From contig CAYJBH010000004.1 in NCBI GenBank assembly GCA_964368625.1, forward strand, positions 1-64,000: a DNA stretch of 64,000 nt, read 5' to 3'. Position numbers and translations under genes: made by a program. Under the pieces are notes generated by a model that was not told the origin of the DNA, did not search any database, and was given only the letters and a program-made list of their open reading frames with translations. The DNA comes from CAYJBH01 sp964368625. GTDB taxonomy: Bacteria; Bacillota; Clostridia; Oscillospirales; Ruminococcaceae. Shown here one piece after another: positions 24,938-32,178 of the stretch. The stretch's first letter is position 1. Each line of letters opens with the position of its first letter.

Positions 24938-26689
24938 CTAAAGATCTAAAACATACCTTCGGCGTCTATCGGCAGCCTGTATATTTTTGTAGTATTGCTT
25001 CTTGGCTTCATACATTTTCTGGTCTGCTTCATCCATTTTATCTTCAAGTTCATCTAATGAGCAGCTTATGGCAACGCCCATTGACGCTGACAGATTCTTC
25101 TCGGCATTTAATTGATTATGTAGGGTTTCACAACATAATAAAAACTCTTCTTCTGATTTATCGGAGCAAAGAATAACAAATTCATCTCCACCCACTCGAT
25201 ATGCCTGCTTTCCAAATACATTTTTTAAAACACAGGAACAGCTAATAATCATCTGATCCCCGCAGCTGTGACCTTTTGTGTCGTTACACTGTTTTAGACC
25301 ATTTATGTCTACATAAACAATTCCTACAACCCCGGGATAATTATTTTTAAGTTTCTCAAAATCCATGTTAAAACAATTTCGGTTGTTTAATCCGGTAAGT
25401 TCATCATATTGACTCATGGTTTTAAATTTATTTAATAGGTAAAATTTGCAGTTGTTTTTATTGTTGTGTCCCGCAGCCAACTCGTGAGCAAAGTCATAAC
25501 AATTTCCGTAGCCACAGCTAAAGCAGTTTATGTTTCTATCCGCCTCGTTAAACTTGCCAAGTGAAATAAAGGCGGCCTCAAGGTTGATATCTTCGCGGTC
25601 CGTATATTCTTTACTTTGATCAACATATTTTCGGTAGTAATCGGATAGCTTTAAATTATCGTCGAAAAATTGAAATAAATTTTCGCTATCAGCCTTATCA
25701 ATATTGTTTTTACTTTGGTTAAGGCTGTAGTCGATTTTGTTTATAGAGGCTTTCTTGTTTGTACCGGTTCCCAGGCTACATCCAAGCTCGCAGTTAAGGG
25801 CATCAATAATCATGGGAGTAGGTCGGTTGTTGTTAATGTCTTCACACAGATCATTTAGATATTTCTTTATTTTTGCAATACCTTCAATTTCCTTTATCCA
25901 GATGTCCCTGTTGAGGTGATACTTAATATTCTCGCTCAGCCCACCCGGGCGAGGGAAAACAAAACCCAACGAAGAATCTGTAATATCAAACTCGGTTTCG
26001 GGGTAATTGTTTAGCTCTATGTTGTTTTGCTCTAAGTATTCATTAAATTTAATAAAGGTGGAATTATAATCTAAAACGCCAAATGTTTCCTTTGAGATGC
26101 ACTCTCTTTTTTTGCCGATACATGGTGAAAGAAACATAATTTTTTCATCTTTTTTAAGGTGTTTTTTTAGGTATATTCCAAGACAAACCGCAGGACTTTG
26201 GATTGGCGAGAGCTTATCCTTTAAAACAGGCTTATACTTTTCGATATAGCTAACAACAACGGGACATGGTTGTGAAATAATATTGCTTAATCCATTTTCC
26301 TTTATTGCCTTTACATGTGCCCAGGTGCAGATATCTGCTCCGAAGGAAACATCGTATACATTCTTTACACCAATAGACTTAAGATATCCGGTTAATCGCT
26401 TTACTGAGGAAAAGTTAAATTTACCAGATGGGGCAATAACAACCGAAATATTTTTCCCTTTATCAATATCACTGAAAAATTGCTTTGTATCGTCGTTAAA
26501 ATCTCTTGCACCATGGTCACATATATTTATACACTCTCCACAGGAGATACAATATCCGGGCTTTATAAAAACCTTGTTACTTTCAGTCTCGAAAAAAGCC
26601 TCGTTTGCGCTTGTAGGGCACACAAAGATACACTTATTGCAGCCGGCGCAGTAGCTGTCTTTAGTATAGACAAAGCTAACTTTTTTCAC
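24938..26689 (-). CDS. Sensory [FeFe]-hydrogenase-like protein fused to a GGDEF domain
   Basis: In this 583-residue protein, two ferredoxin-type 4Fe-4S motifs (Cys14/17/20/24 and Cys47/50/53/57) are followed by an H-cluster domain with Cys142 (SQPCP), Cys190 (LSPCIGKK) and Cys300/Cys304 (LNCELGCSLGTG). All four H-cluster ligands are present. The proton-relay Cys of catalytic enzymes (TSCCP) is replaced by Pro141, as in HsfB-like sensory hydrogenases. A CxxCx4C cluster (Cys389/392/397, with Cys414) then leads to GGDEF (500-504, intact; no RxxD site). It has no membrane segment. The inferred role is H2 or redox-controlled c-di-GMP synthesis. GTG start with GGAGG; own promoter and terminator, hence monocistronic. 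Confidence 0.87.
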   Translation of the reverse strand: MKKVSFVYTKDSYCAGCNKCIFVCPTSANEAFFETESNKVFIKPGYCISCGECINICDHGARDFNDDTKQFFSDIDKGKNISVVIAPSGKFNFSSVKRLTGYLKSIGVKNVYDVSFGADICTWAHVKAIKENGLSNIISQPCPVVVSYIEKYKPVLKDKLSPIQSPAVCLGIYLKKHLKKDEKIMFLSPCIGKKRECISKETFGVLDYNSTFIKFNEYLEQNNIELNNYPETEFDITDSSLGFVFPRPGGLSENIKYHLNRDIWIKEIEGIAKIKKYLNDLCEDINNNRPTPMIIDALNCELGCSLGTGTNKKASINKIDYSLNQSKNNIDKADSENLFQFFDDNLKLSDYYRKYVDQSKEYTDREDINLEAAFISLGKFNEADRNINCFSCGYGNCYDFAHELAAGHNNKNNCKFYLLNKFKTMSQYDELTGLNNRNCFNMDFEKLKNNYPGVVGIVYVDINGLKQCNDTKGHSCGDQMIISCSCVLKNVFGKQAYRVGGDEFVILCSDKSEEEFLLCCETLHNQLNAEKNLSASMGVAISCSLDELEDKMDEADQKMYEAKKQYYKNIQAADRRRRYVLDL

Positions 26690-26730
26690 ATAGCCTCCAT
26701 AAATAGTGTATTACTCTAATAAACAATTAT

Positions 26731-26760
26731 ATTATAGCATTCGAGCTGTTTATTTGTCAA
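26731..26760 (-). promoter_or_regulatory. Promoter of the hydrogenase-like/GGDEF gene
   Basis: Minus-strand TTGACA (26755-26760), 18-nt spacer, TATAAT (26731-26736), about 42 bases before the GTG start. Confidence 0.85.
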
Positions 26761-26804
26761 ACTATCCGGTGTAAATAGTATTGTTTTTATTTAAATAGCA
26801 GAAT

Positions 26805-26843
26805 AACAACCGATATCGACATATCCCGACAGCGGTTGTTTTT
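26805..26843. repeat. Inverted repeat downstream of the small gene at 26861-27040
   Basis: AACAACCG (26805-26812) pairs with CGGTTGTT (26833-26840). A run of T follows on the plus strand, but the minus strand has only TT then A. It is probably a terminator, although its better orientation (plus) faces no gene ending here. Confidence 0.5.
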
Positions 26844-26860
26844 AATTTAGGCTTTAATGC

Positions 26861-27040
26861 CTACTGCTCATGTTCTTTGCGCAGCTTCATCTTTCTTAAA
26901 ACCTCTTCCTCGGTTTCCTGATATCTTTCCTGTTCGATTAAATCCTCGTCCTTTGGGATGAAATCAAGGCCGGTATTTAACAGTGCTAAAGAACGGAGAA
27001 GATCGTTGTTCTCATATCCAGGTATATTGTTTGTTCCCAT
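26861..27040 (-). CDS. Small acidic protein of unknown function (59 aa)
   Basis: The minus-strand frame runs from ATG 27040 (AAAGGA eight bases upstream) to TAG 26861. It encodes a 59-residue, soluble, highly charged protein: a polar N-terminus MGTNNIPGYENNDLLRSL, a middle LNTGLDFIPKDEDLIEQE, and a strongly helical C-terminus with RYQETEEEVLRKMKLRKE. There is no cysteine and no signal. It lies downstream of the CD1247-type gene, beyond a terminator (27072-27108), and has no obvious promoter of its own, so it may be expressed by read-through. I do not recognise a family. The good ribosome site and the biased composition argue that it is real. Confidence 0.6.
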   Translation of the reverse strand: MGTNNIPGYENNDLLRSLALLNTGLDFIPKDEDLIEQERYQETEEEVLRKMKLRKEHEQ

Positions 27041-27071
27041 ACTAAATCCTTTCCTTGCTTAATTAGGGAAG

Positions 27072-27108
27072 AAAAAACCTTCCTGTTGATAGTATCAACA
27101 AAAAGGTT
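27072..27108 (-). terminator. Terminator after the CD1247-type gene
   Basis: AACCTT (27076-27081) pairs with AAGGTT (27103-27108) around an inner TTGATA/TATCAA stem. On the minus strand this is followed by a run of six T. Confidence 0.8.
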
Positions 27109-27143
27109 CTTATTATTCCTTTATGGAAAACAATCCTAGATTC

Positions 27144-27542
27144 TTATTCCTGCTCATCTTCGGAAAAATCTATCTCAAATTTAGTTCCGCAGTTAGGGCA
27201 ACATAAATCTTCGCTTGCAAGCATATCTTCGTCCATGCATACAACATCTTTACATTCTGGGCAGGTTATCTCATAAATTCCGCTATCTTCTAGTTCTTCG
27301 TCGCCACAGCCGCAACCACAATCCGAGCTCAACTCTTCTTCAATATCGGTGAGGTCCTGGTCGATTGCATCAATTTCTTCGTATATCTGGTCGATATCGT
27401 CATTTATACCAACAACAGAATCGCAGATATCGCCAACGAGTAGCAGAAGTTCCTTTAATATTCTACCCTCCTTGGTGGTGAAGTCGGGATCTAACCCGTC
27501 TACCAGTCCCTTTACGTAGGAGGCTCTTTCTTTTAAATCCAT
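27144..27542 (-). CDS. CD1247 N-terminal domain-type acidic zinc-ribbon protein
   Basis: The 132-residue, strongly acidic protein begins MDLKERASYVKGLVDGL, typical of the CD1247 N-terminal domain family of Clostridia. A coiled-coil-like acidic helix (about 30-70) follows, then a CGCGCG cysteine cluster and a C-terminal zinc ribbon (CPECKDVVC and CCPNCG). The family has no established function that I know of; zinc binding is inferred from the cysteines. The ATG has AAGGG upstream. It follows efp by 30 bases and is probably co-transcribed with it. Confidence 0.8.
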   Translation of the reverse strand: MDLKERASYVKGLVDGLDPDFTTKEGRILKELLLLVGDICDSVVGINDDIDQIYEEIDAIDQDLTDIEEELSSDCGCGCGDEELEDSGIYEITCPECKDVVCMDEDMLASEDLCCPNCGTKFEIDFSEDEQE

Positions 27543-27572
27543 TTTCTTTTTCCCTTCATAAGTTAGTTAATG

Positions 27573-28130
27573 TTATGCTCTGCCCATATATTCGCCGGTA
27601 CGGGTATCAATTTGAACCTTTTCACCTTCCTCTAAGAAAAGAGGAACTCTAATTTCGGCTCCGGTTTCAACTATAGCAGGTTTTAAGGTGTTGGTAGCAG
27701 TATTACCTTTAAAACCCGGATCAGTTTGGGTTATAACAAGTTCAACAAAGTTTGGAGGTTCCACTCCAAAAACACTACCCTTATATGAGAGAATTTTTAC
27801 AACTTCATTCTCTTTAACAAAGCGGAAGCTATCCGGTAAGCTAGATTCATTTATTGGTGATTGCTCGTATGTTTCTACATCCATAAAATGATACAGCTCG
27901 CCATCGCTATATAAATATTGCATATCACGACGCTCGATATATGCCGGTGGAAACTTATCAGATGGATTGTAGGTTGTTTCGGTAACCGAACCGGTAATCA
28001 CATTACGAGTTTTGGCACGAACAAATGCGGCGCCTTTTCCTGGCTTAACATGCTGAAAATCAATAACCTGATAAACATTGCCGTCCATCTCAAATGTTAC
28101 ACCGTTCCTAAAATCTCCGGCTGAAATCAT
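27573..28130 (-). CDS. efp: Elongation factor P
   Basis: The 185-residue translation factor relieves ribosome stalling at polyproline. The KOW-like N-terminal domain begins MISAGDFRNGVTFEMDG and carries the tip loop HVKPGKGAAF, whose central Lys would be the modified residue. The two OB domains follow, ending IDTRTGEYMGRA. I take ATG 28130, with AGGAG eight bases upstream. A longer reading to 28220 would add 30 unrelated residues and would begin upstream of the promoter. No EpmA/EpmB modification genes are nearby. Confidence 0.96.
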   Translation of the reverse strand: MISAGDFRNGVTFEMDGNVYQVIDFQHVKPGKGAAFVRAKTRNVITGSVTETTYNPSDKFPPAYIERRDMQYLYSDGELYHFMDVETYEQSPINESSLPDSFRFVKENEVVKILSYKGSVFGVEPPNFVELVITQTDPGFKGNTATNTLKPAIVETGAEIRVPLFLEEGEKVQIDTRTGEYMGRA

Positions 28131-28199
28131 AAATAGTTCTCCTGTATTGTTGTGTCGTCCTCTATAGTTTAAGCTATAAATTAATTGCTTCCTTGTATA

Positions 28200-28228
28200 A
28201 TTATATGAAATTGTGGGCAAATAGTCAA
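28200..28228 (-). promoter_or_regulatory. Promoter of efp
   Basis: Minus-strand TTGACT (28223-28228), 17-nt spacer, TATAAT (28200-28205). It stands back to back with the rubredoxin promoter, with 6 bases between the -35 boxes. Confidence 0.85.
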
Positions 28229-28234
28229 CAGTGC

Positions 28235-28263
28235 TTGAAAAAATATTTTTACTATGATAAAAT
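28235..28263 (+). promoter_or_regulatory. Promoter of the rubredoxin-flavodiiron operon
   Basis: TTGAAA (28235-28240), 17-nt spacer, TAAAAT (28258-28263). A TATAAT at 28274-28279 is an alternative -10 box. Confidence 0.65.
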
Positions 28264-28318
28264 AAATATGCTTATAATATAACTGTAAGCACAACTAATT
28301 AATGTTAAGGAGAAGATT

Positions 28319-28444
28319 ATGGAAAAATATATATGTGATGTTTGCGGATACGAATATGACGGAGACATCCCTTTTAATGAGCTACCGGATGATTACGAGT
28401 GTCCGCTATGTGGAGTTGGAAAGGATCAATTTTCAGCGCAATAA
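28319..28444 (+). CDS. Short rubredoxin (41 aa)
   Basis: The small iron protein runs MEKYICDVCGYEYDGD, then NELPDDYECPLCGVGKDQF. It has two CxxCG knuckles (Cys6/Cys9 and Cys28/Cys31) to hold a single Fe(SCys)4. Standard rubredoxins have about 52 residues; this one lacks roughly a dozen in the loop between the knuckles (the usual DPDNGI/PGT segment). This is more extreme than the 45-residue Desulfovibrio type. The ribosome site AAGGAGAAG and the flavodiiron gene 13 bases downstream support it as a real gene. Role: one-electron donor to the flavodiiron protein in O2 or NO detoxification. Confidence 0.9.
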   Translation: MEKYICDVCGYEYDGDIPFNELPDDYECPLCGVGKDQFSAQ

Positions 28445-28457
28445 AAAGGGGAAGTAA

Positions 28458-29567
28458 ATGGAAATATCAAATAATATTTATTCGGTTGGTGTTGTTGACG
28501 CCGATGTTCGTGTTTTTCATGGATATCAAACACCGCATGGAACGACCTACAACGCCTATCTAGTTATTGATGAGCAGGTTACTCTTATCGATTTTGTTAA
28601 GGCAGCATTTGCCGAGGAATTTTTGGCAAACATTAAGGTGGTTTTGGGTGATCGAGATATAGACAATATTATCTGCAATCACGTTGAGCCGGACCACAGC
28701 GGTGCATTACCACTTATCAATGAACAGTATCCAAAGGCTAAGGTATATGGTACAGCAGCATGCGAAAAAGGACTAAAAGCTTATTACAAAGGCTTAGATT
28801 ACGAATTTTGTGTTGTTAAAAAGGGCGATACGCTGGAAACCGGAAGTAAAACCTTTAGCTTTTTGCCTATGCCTATGGTTCATTGGCCGGATAGTATGGC
28901 AAGTTATCTTGTTGAGGACAAAATTTTATTCTCAAACGATGCTTTCGGACAGCACCTCGGGACAGGAGCGGTTTTAGACGAGGATATTACGTTAGAACAA
29001 CTTTTAGAGCGCTGCGGCAACTATTATGCAAACATCGTTTTGCCCTTTGGAGTTCAGGTTCAAAAGCTTGTTGAGGCCCTGGGTGAATTTGAGGTAGAGA
29101 CAATATGCCCTTCTCACGGAGTTATACTGAAAAAGACAATACCACTTATTGCAGACAAGTATGTTTACTGGTCACAGGGTAGGGTAGAGGAAAAAACCTT
29201 GGCAGTTATCTATGATAGCATGTGGGGCACCACCACCAAGATGGCAAGAAACCTTGCTCGTGAGTATAGCGAGATGGGGTTTGAGGTTGACGTTATTGAT
29301 CTATCAGCCGTCCACTATTCAGAGGCAATATCCCGTATGTTAGAATCATCGCATGTCTTTGTTGGAAGTTCGACTTTAAACAACAATATGCTACCCTCGG
29401 TAGCTGCATTTTTATGCTATATGAAGGGTCTTAAGCCAAAAAATCGCGTAGGAATGGCATTTGGAGCGTATGGCTGGAGTGGAGAATCGGTAAAGCAGGT
29501 AGAGGATATCTTAACCGCCTGTGATTTTGAAATTCTGCCACAGCGAAAGGTTCAATGGAATATTTAA
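28458..29567 (+). CDS. Flavodiiron protein (FprA type)
   Basis: The 369-residue protein reduces O2 to water (or NO to N2O) with electrons from rubredoxin. The N-terminal metallo-beta-lactamase-like domain keeps the diiron ligands: His75, Glu77, Asp79 (HVEPDHSG), His142, Asp161 and His220. The C-terminal flavodoxin domain starts near 255 with the FMN loop YDSMWGTTTKMA and has FGAYGWSGES. The protein ends about 25-30 residues earlier than typical family members (about 400), so the last flavodoxin strand and helix are missing. I see no homologous continuation in another frame. It is co-transcribed with the short rubredoxin. Confidence 0.93.
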   Translation: MEISNNIYSVGVVDADVRVFHGYQTPHGTTYNAYLVIDEQVTLIDFVKAAFAEEFLANIKVVLGDRDIDNIICNHVEPDHSGALPLINEQYPKAKVYGTAACEKGLKAYYKGLDYEFCVVKKGDTLETGSKTFSFLPMPMVHWPDSMASYLVEDKILFSNDAFGQHLGTGAVLDEDITLEQLLERCGNYYANIVLPFGVQVQKLVEALGEFEVETICPSHGVILKKTIPLIADKYVYWSQGRVEEKTLAVIYDSMWGTTTKMARNLAREYSEMGFEVDVIDLSAVHYSEAISRMLESSHVFVGSSTLNNNMLPSVAAFLCYMKGLKPKNRVGMAFGAYGWSGESVKQVEDILTACDFEILPQRKVQWNI

Positions 29568-29607
29568 CCCAAAATTGCGGATAACAACAAAAAGCAAACA
29601 GTAATTA

Positions 29608-29659
29608 GCACCGACCACCAAAAGTTAGATATGAAAATCTAACAAGAGGAGGTCGGTGC
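29608..29659. repeat. Nested inverted repeat after the flavodiiron gene
   Basis: An outer stem of 9 bp (29608-29616 with 29651-29659) encloses an inner stem GTTAGAT/ATCTAAC (29624-29630 with 29637-29643). There is no immediate U-tract. It could be a processing or protective structure, a small RNA, or part of a compound terminator with the repeat at 29673-29712. Confidence 0.55.
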
Positions 29660-29672
29660 ATTGTTCTTACAG

Positions 29673-29712
29673 CTTTTTTAGCTATTACTAATATTTATAA
29701 TAGCTAAAAAAG
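29673..29712. terminator. Bidirectional terminator, flavodiiron operon and minus-strand operon
   Basis: A perfect 15-bp inverted repeat (29673-29687 with 29698-29712) has A6/T6 tracts built into the stem, so each strand reads as hairpin plus U-tract. It ends 2 bases before the stop of the convergent gene. Confidence 0.8.
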
Positions 29713-29713
29713 T

Positions 29714-30160
29714 TTATTCAACGATAATCTCTATTATACTATTAATAAAATCGCTTGAATTATTCATTGTGTAGTTTTTGTTGTTAAGCGAAATTTCATC
29801 ATCATGTGCCACAACAATGGTACCGGCATAATCGGTTTGGTTATAAATCGTAATATAAAGATAACCGTCTCCCGTATTATCCGACATGGAGCCGTCAGAG
29901 AAAAGGGTTTTTATGTTACGGCTATACGAAAATTCACTTAATAGATGCAATACATTATCCTTTTGCTCTTCGGTAACATCATTATAAATTGTGGCTTCAT
30001 GAAAACTTTGGCCATCACTAACGGTGATGTCGATTTTTGTGAAAAGCATGGTGCTGTCTTTATTTATCGTATCAGATAAGCTAAGTGGTAAAAAATAAAC
30101 AACAGAAAAAGCAACACCCAGAATTATAATTACAAGAGCTAAATATAGTTTTAGTTTCAT
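29714..30160 (-). CDS. Small exported protein of unknown function
   Basis: The 148-residue protein has an N-terminal hydrophobic helix (about 4-25) with a short positive start, so it is exported or membrane-anchored; no lipobox cysteine is present. The remainder is acidic and beta-rich, with DITVSDGQSFHEATIYND and a C-terminal hydrophobic stretch. It is the last gene of a minus-strand group (degV, MFS, nitroreductase). I recognise no family. Confidence 0.65.
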   Translation of the reverse strand: MKLKLYLALVIIILGVAFSVVYFLPLSLSDTINKDSTMLFTKIDITVSDGQSFHEATIYNDVTEEQKDNVLHLLSEFSYSRNIKTLFSDGSMSDNTGDGYLYITIYNQTDYAGTIVVAHDDEISLNNKNYTMNNSSDFINSIIEIIVE

Positions 30161-30197
30161 GATTTTTTTCCACTATTGTACCCGAAACGTGAGATAT

Positions 30198-30752
30198 TTA
30201 TAACCAATTGCTCCTTCCGTCATTAATGGGTGGGGTTGCCATATCAATGCAACCTTTGCCAATGGCAACCGCAATAATCGGCTTTTGGCCCTCAGGTAGA
30301 TTTAGCCTGTTTACAAAGGCTTCACTGTCTGATGTGGATAGAAACATTGCAACCATTCCGATAATGCAGCTATTTAATCCTAATGACTGTGCTGCAATAC
30401 AGATATTCTCAACTGCAATACCTACGTCTAATTTGCTGTAGTCCCCATGCATATAGGTTGAGCTTATTAGCATAATAGCAGGGGCGCCATAAAAGACTGA
30501 TATATTCTCACCGCAACGCTCCCTCATTCTTGCCTTTGCTGCATCGTCCATCTTATTAACTACACCTTCGTTTAGCTCACTGATTAAGGCATCGTCGGTT
30601 ATAACCGTAATATGGTTGCATTGGCTGTTCATAGCACTCGGTGCACGCAGTCCGGCGTTTAGAATGTCGGTTAGCTGTTCCTTAGTCGGCATTTCATTGG
30701 AAAAACCACGCATGCTTCTGCGATTCATAATATTATTAATTGTTTCGTTCAT
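30198..30752 (-). CDS. Nitroreductase family protein
   Basis: The 184-residue FMN-dependent oxidoreductase begins with the typical NNIMNRRSMRGFSNE segment (the RRSxR element that binds the FMN phosphate), then LRAPSAMNSQCNHITVIT. The middle helix VGIAVENICIAAQSLGLNSCIIGM belongs to the dimer interface, and the C-terminus has PIIAVAIGKG. It probably reduces nitro compounds or quinones with NAD(P)H; the substrate is unknown. GGAGAAAG precedes the ATG. It lies 18 bases after the MFS transporter gene. Confidence 0.88.
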   Translation of the reverse strand: MNETINNIMNRRSMRGFSNEMPTKEQLTDILNAGLRAPSAMNSQCNHITVITDDALISELNEGVVNKMDDAAKARMRERCGENISVFYGAPAIMLISSTYMHGDYSKLDVGIAVENICIAAQSLGLNSCIIGMVAMFLSTSDSEAFVNRLNLPEGQKPIIAVAIGKGCIDMATPPINDGRSNWL

Positions 30753-30770
30753 GTTTCTTTCTCCTAAATA

Positions 30771-32177
30771 TTAATGTATCCACCTTTCAGAACGATATTT
30801 CCTTTTGGTGGCACGATCCTTTAAAAGCGCCTCTATACGTTTAACTATGATTACTACATATTCTGTGTAATCGCTAATTTTTGGGCGTTTGTCCTTGGGA
30901 ATAAATCCGTAATACAATAACACCATGATTCCAATACAGGCAACGCACGCAATTGCTATAACAACCTGCTGACCATCGAAGCCTATAAAGCCACCGTAAT
31001 TATCTACCACAACAATAACACTGCCACCTAATACAGATATAATAAAACCAACAACGCCGGAAATACCACCAATGAGCCCCATCTTTAAAACCTTTTGATC
31101 CCCTGATAGATTGTCGTATTGTACGTTAAACAGTGCAACACCCAATATTGCCCAAGCTACTGCAGAAATCAGCATCTGTATTATCATCATAATATAAGCA
31201 TTTCCAGGAGTCATAACAAGATATACGGATGTACTTACGCCATAGATAAATACAGCGATAAAAAAACTGTGTTCAAAGCTTGTTCTGCTTGTATATCTAG
31301 CCCATAAAACCATCAATAATATTTTTTGAATCGAGACGACTGTATTCATAATACCCAAAAATGAGTAGCTAATACCAAGTGTCTCGATTATGTATATGCT
31401 ATTATGTGGTATCCAAATCTGTGTAGCTACATGCCAAAGTATTGTTATACCCATTACCTTTACTATATCACGCGACAACAGCATTTTCCCCATCTGTTTT
31501 ATAGTAAGAGCAGCTAACCTTTCGGTGTTTGGTTTATGCATTTTCTTTAGTGCAAAAAGATCGGCGAAGCTTAGAATGGATAGTATTACACCTATTAGTG
31601 CAAATCCAATTGGTTGTTGTTGTGGCGAAACGAAATAATCTAAAAAAGCTGAGGCTATGAGCATTGCAACTGCAATCGAACCAAGGCCTAGTCTCTCTCT
31701 TAGTGCAAAAAACGAGCTTCTTTCGCGCGCAGGAGTTACTATCATTAGCCAGTTACCCATTGCAGGAGCCAGCATTGCAAGCATACAATGACCAATTGAA
31801 AATATGATAACTACAGATATTCCACCAATTAACGTGCTTCCCAGCAAAATTGGGACAAAAAATACTGCAGCAAGACTAAATCTGCCTAGAAAAGTTCCAT
31901 AAATCAGAAATGGTTGCTCGTTCTTTATTTTGCTTAATATTAACGGGCCCACTATCTGAAACAAACCACCTAAAACCGGTATAGCTAGAATGGTCCCGTT
32001 AGCAGAATCAGAAAAACCCATAAACCTTAGCAAGCCGGCAAGATATATGCCGTTGCAAAGGTTTGCTACCGTTATTGTGGCCAGATAATCAATTAAAAAG
32101 CCACGTCGGGTTCGCAGCTGGGCGGATGACTCTCCGGTCCTTGTGAAAACGCGCTTGAGCTTTTTTATAATCATCAT
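30771..32177 (-). CDS. MFS-type transporter
   Basis: A 468-residue protein with about 12 hydrophobic helices, a cytoplasmic N-terminal tail and a central loop (about 215-240) dividing two six-helix halves. The segment RERSSFFALRERLGLG after helix 4 resembles the loop of major facilitator proteins related to the sugar/cation symporter and enterobactin exporter groups. Substrate is not predictable. The start ATG is separated from the degV stop by a single base (TGA-T-ATG), so translation is coupled. The nitroreductase gene follows. Confidence 0.78.
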   Translation of the reverse strand: MMIIKKLKRVFTRTGESSAQLRTRRGFLIDYLATITVANLCNGIYLAGLLRFMGFSDSANGTILAIPVLGGLFQIVGPLILSKIKNEQPFLIYGTFLGRFSLAAVFFVPILLGSTLIGGISVVIIFSIGHCMLAMLAPAMGNWLMIVTPARERSSFFALRERLGLGSIAVAMLIASAFLDYFVSPQQQPIGFALIGVILSILSFADLFALKKMHKPNTERLAALTIKQMGKMLLSRDIVKVMGITILWHVATQIWIPHNSIYIIETLGISYSFLGIMNTVVSIQKILLMVLWARYTSRTSFEHSFFIAVFIYGVSTSVYLVMTPGNAYIMMIIQMLISAVAWAILGVALFNVQYDNLSGDQKVLKMGLIGGISGVVGFIISVLGGSVIVVVDNYGGFIGFDGQQVVIAIACVACIGIMVLLYYGFIPKDKRPKISDYTEYVVIIVKRIEALLKDRATKRKYRSERWIH

Positions 32178-32178
32178 A

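Noticed and set aside
24938..26689. Catalytic [FeFe] hydrogenase
   Set aside because: The proton-relay cysteine of the first H-cluster motif is replaced by proline and a GGDEF domain is attached, so a sensory role is more likely.
29608..29659. c-di-GMP (GEMM) riboswitch
   Set aside because: Too short, lies after rather than before genes, and lacks the conserved GEMM core and tetraloop receptor.
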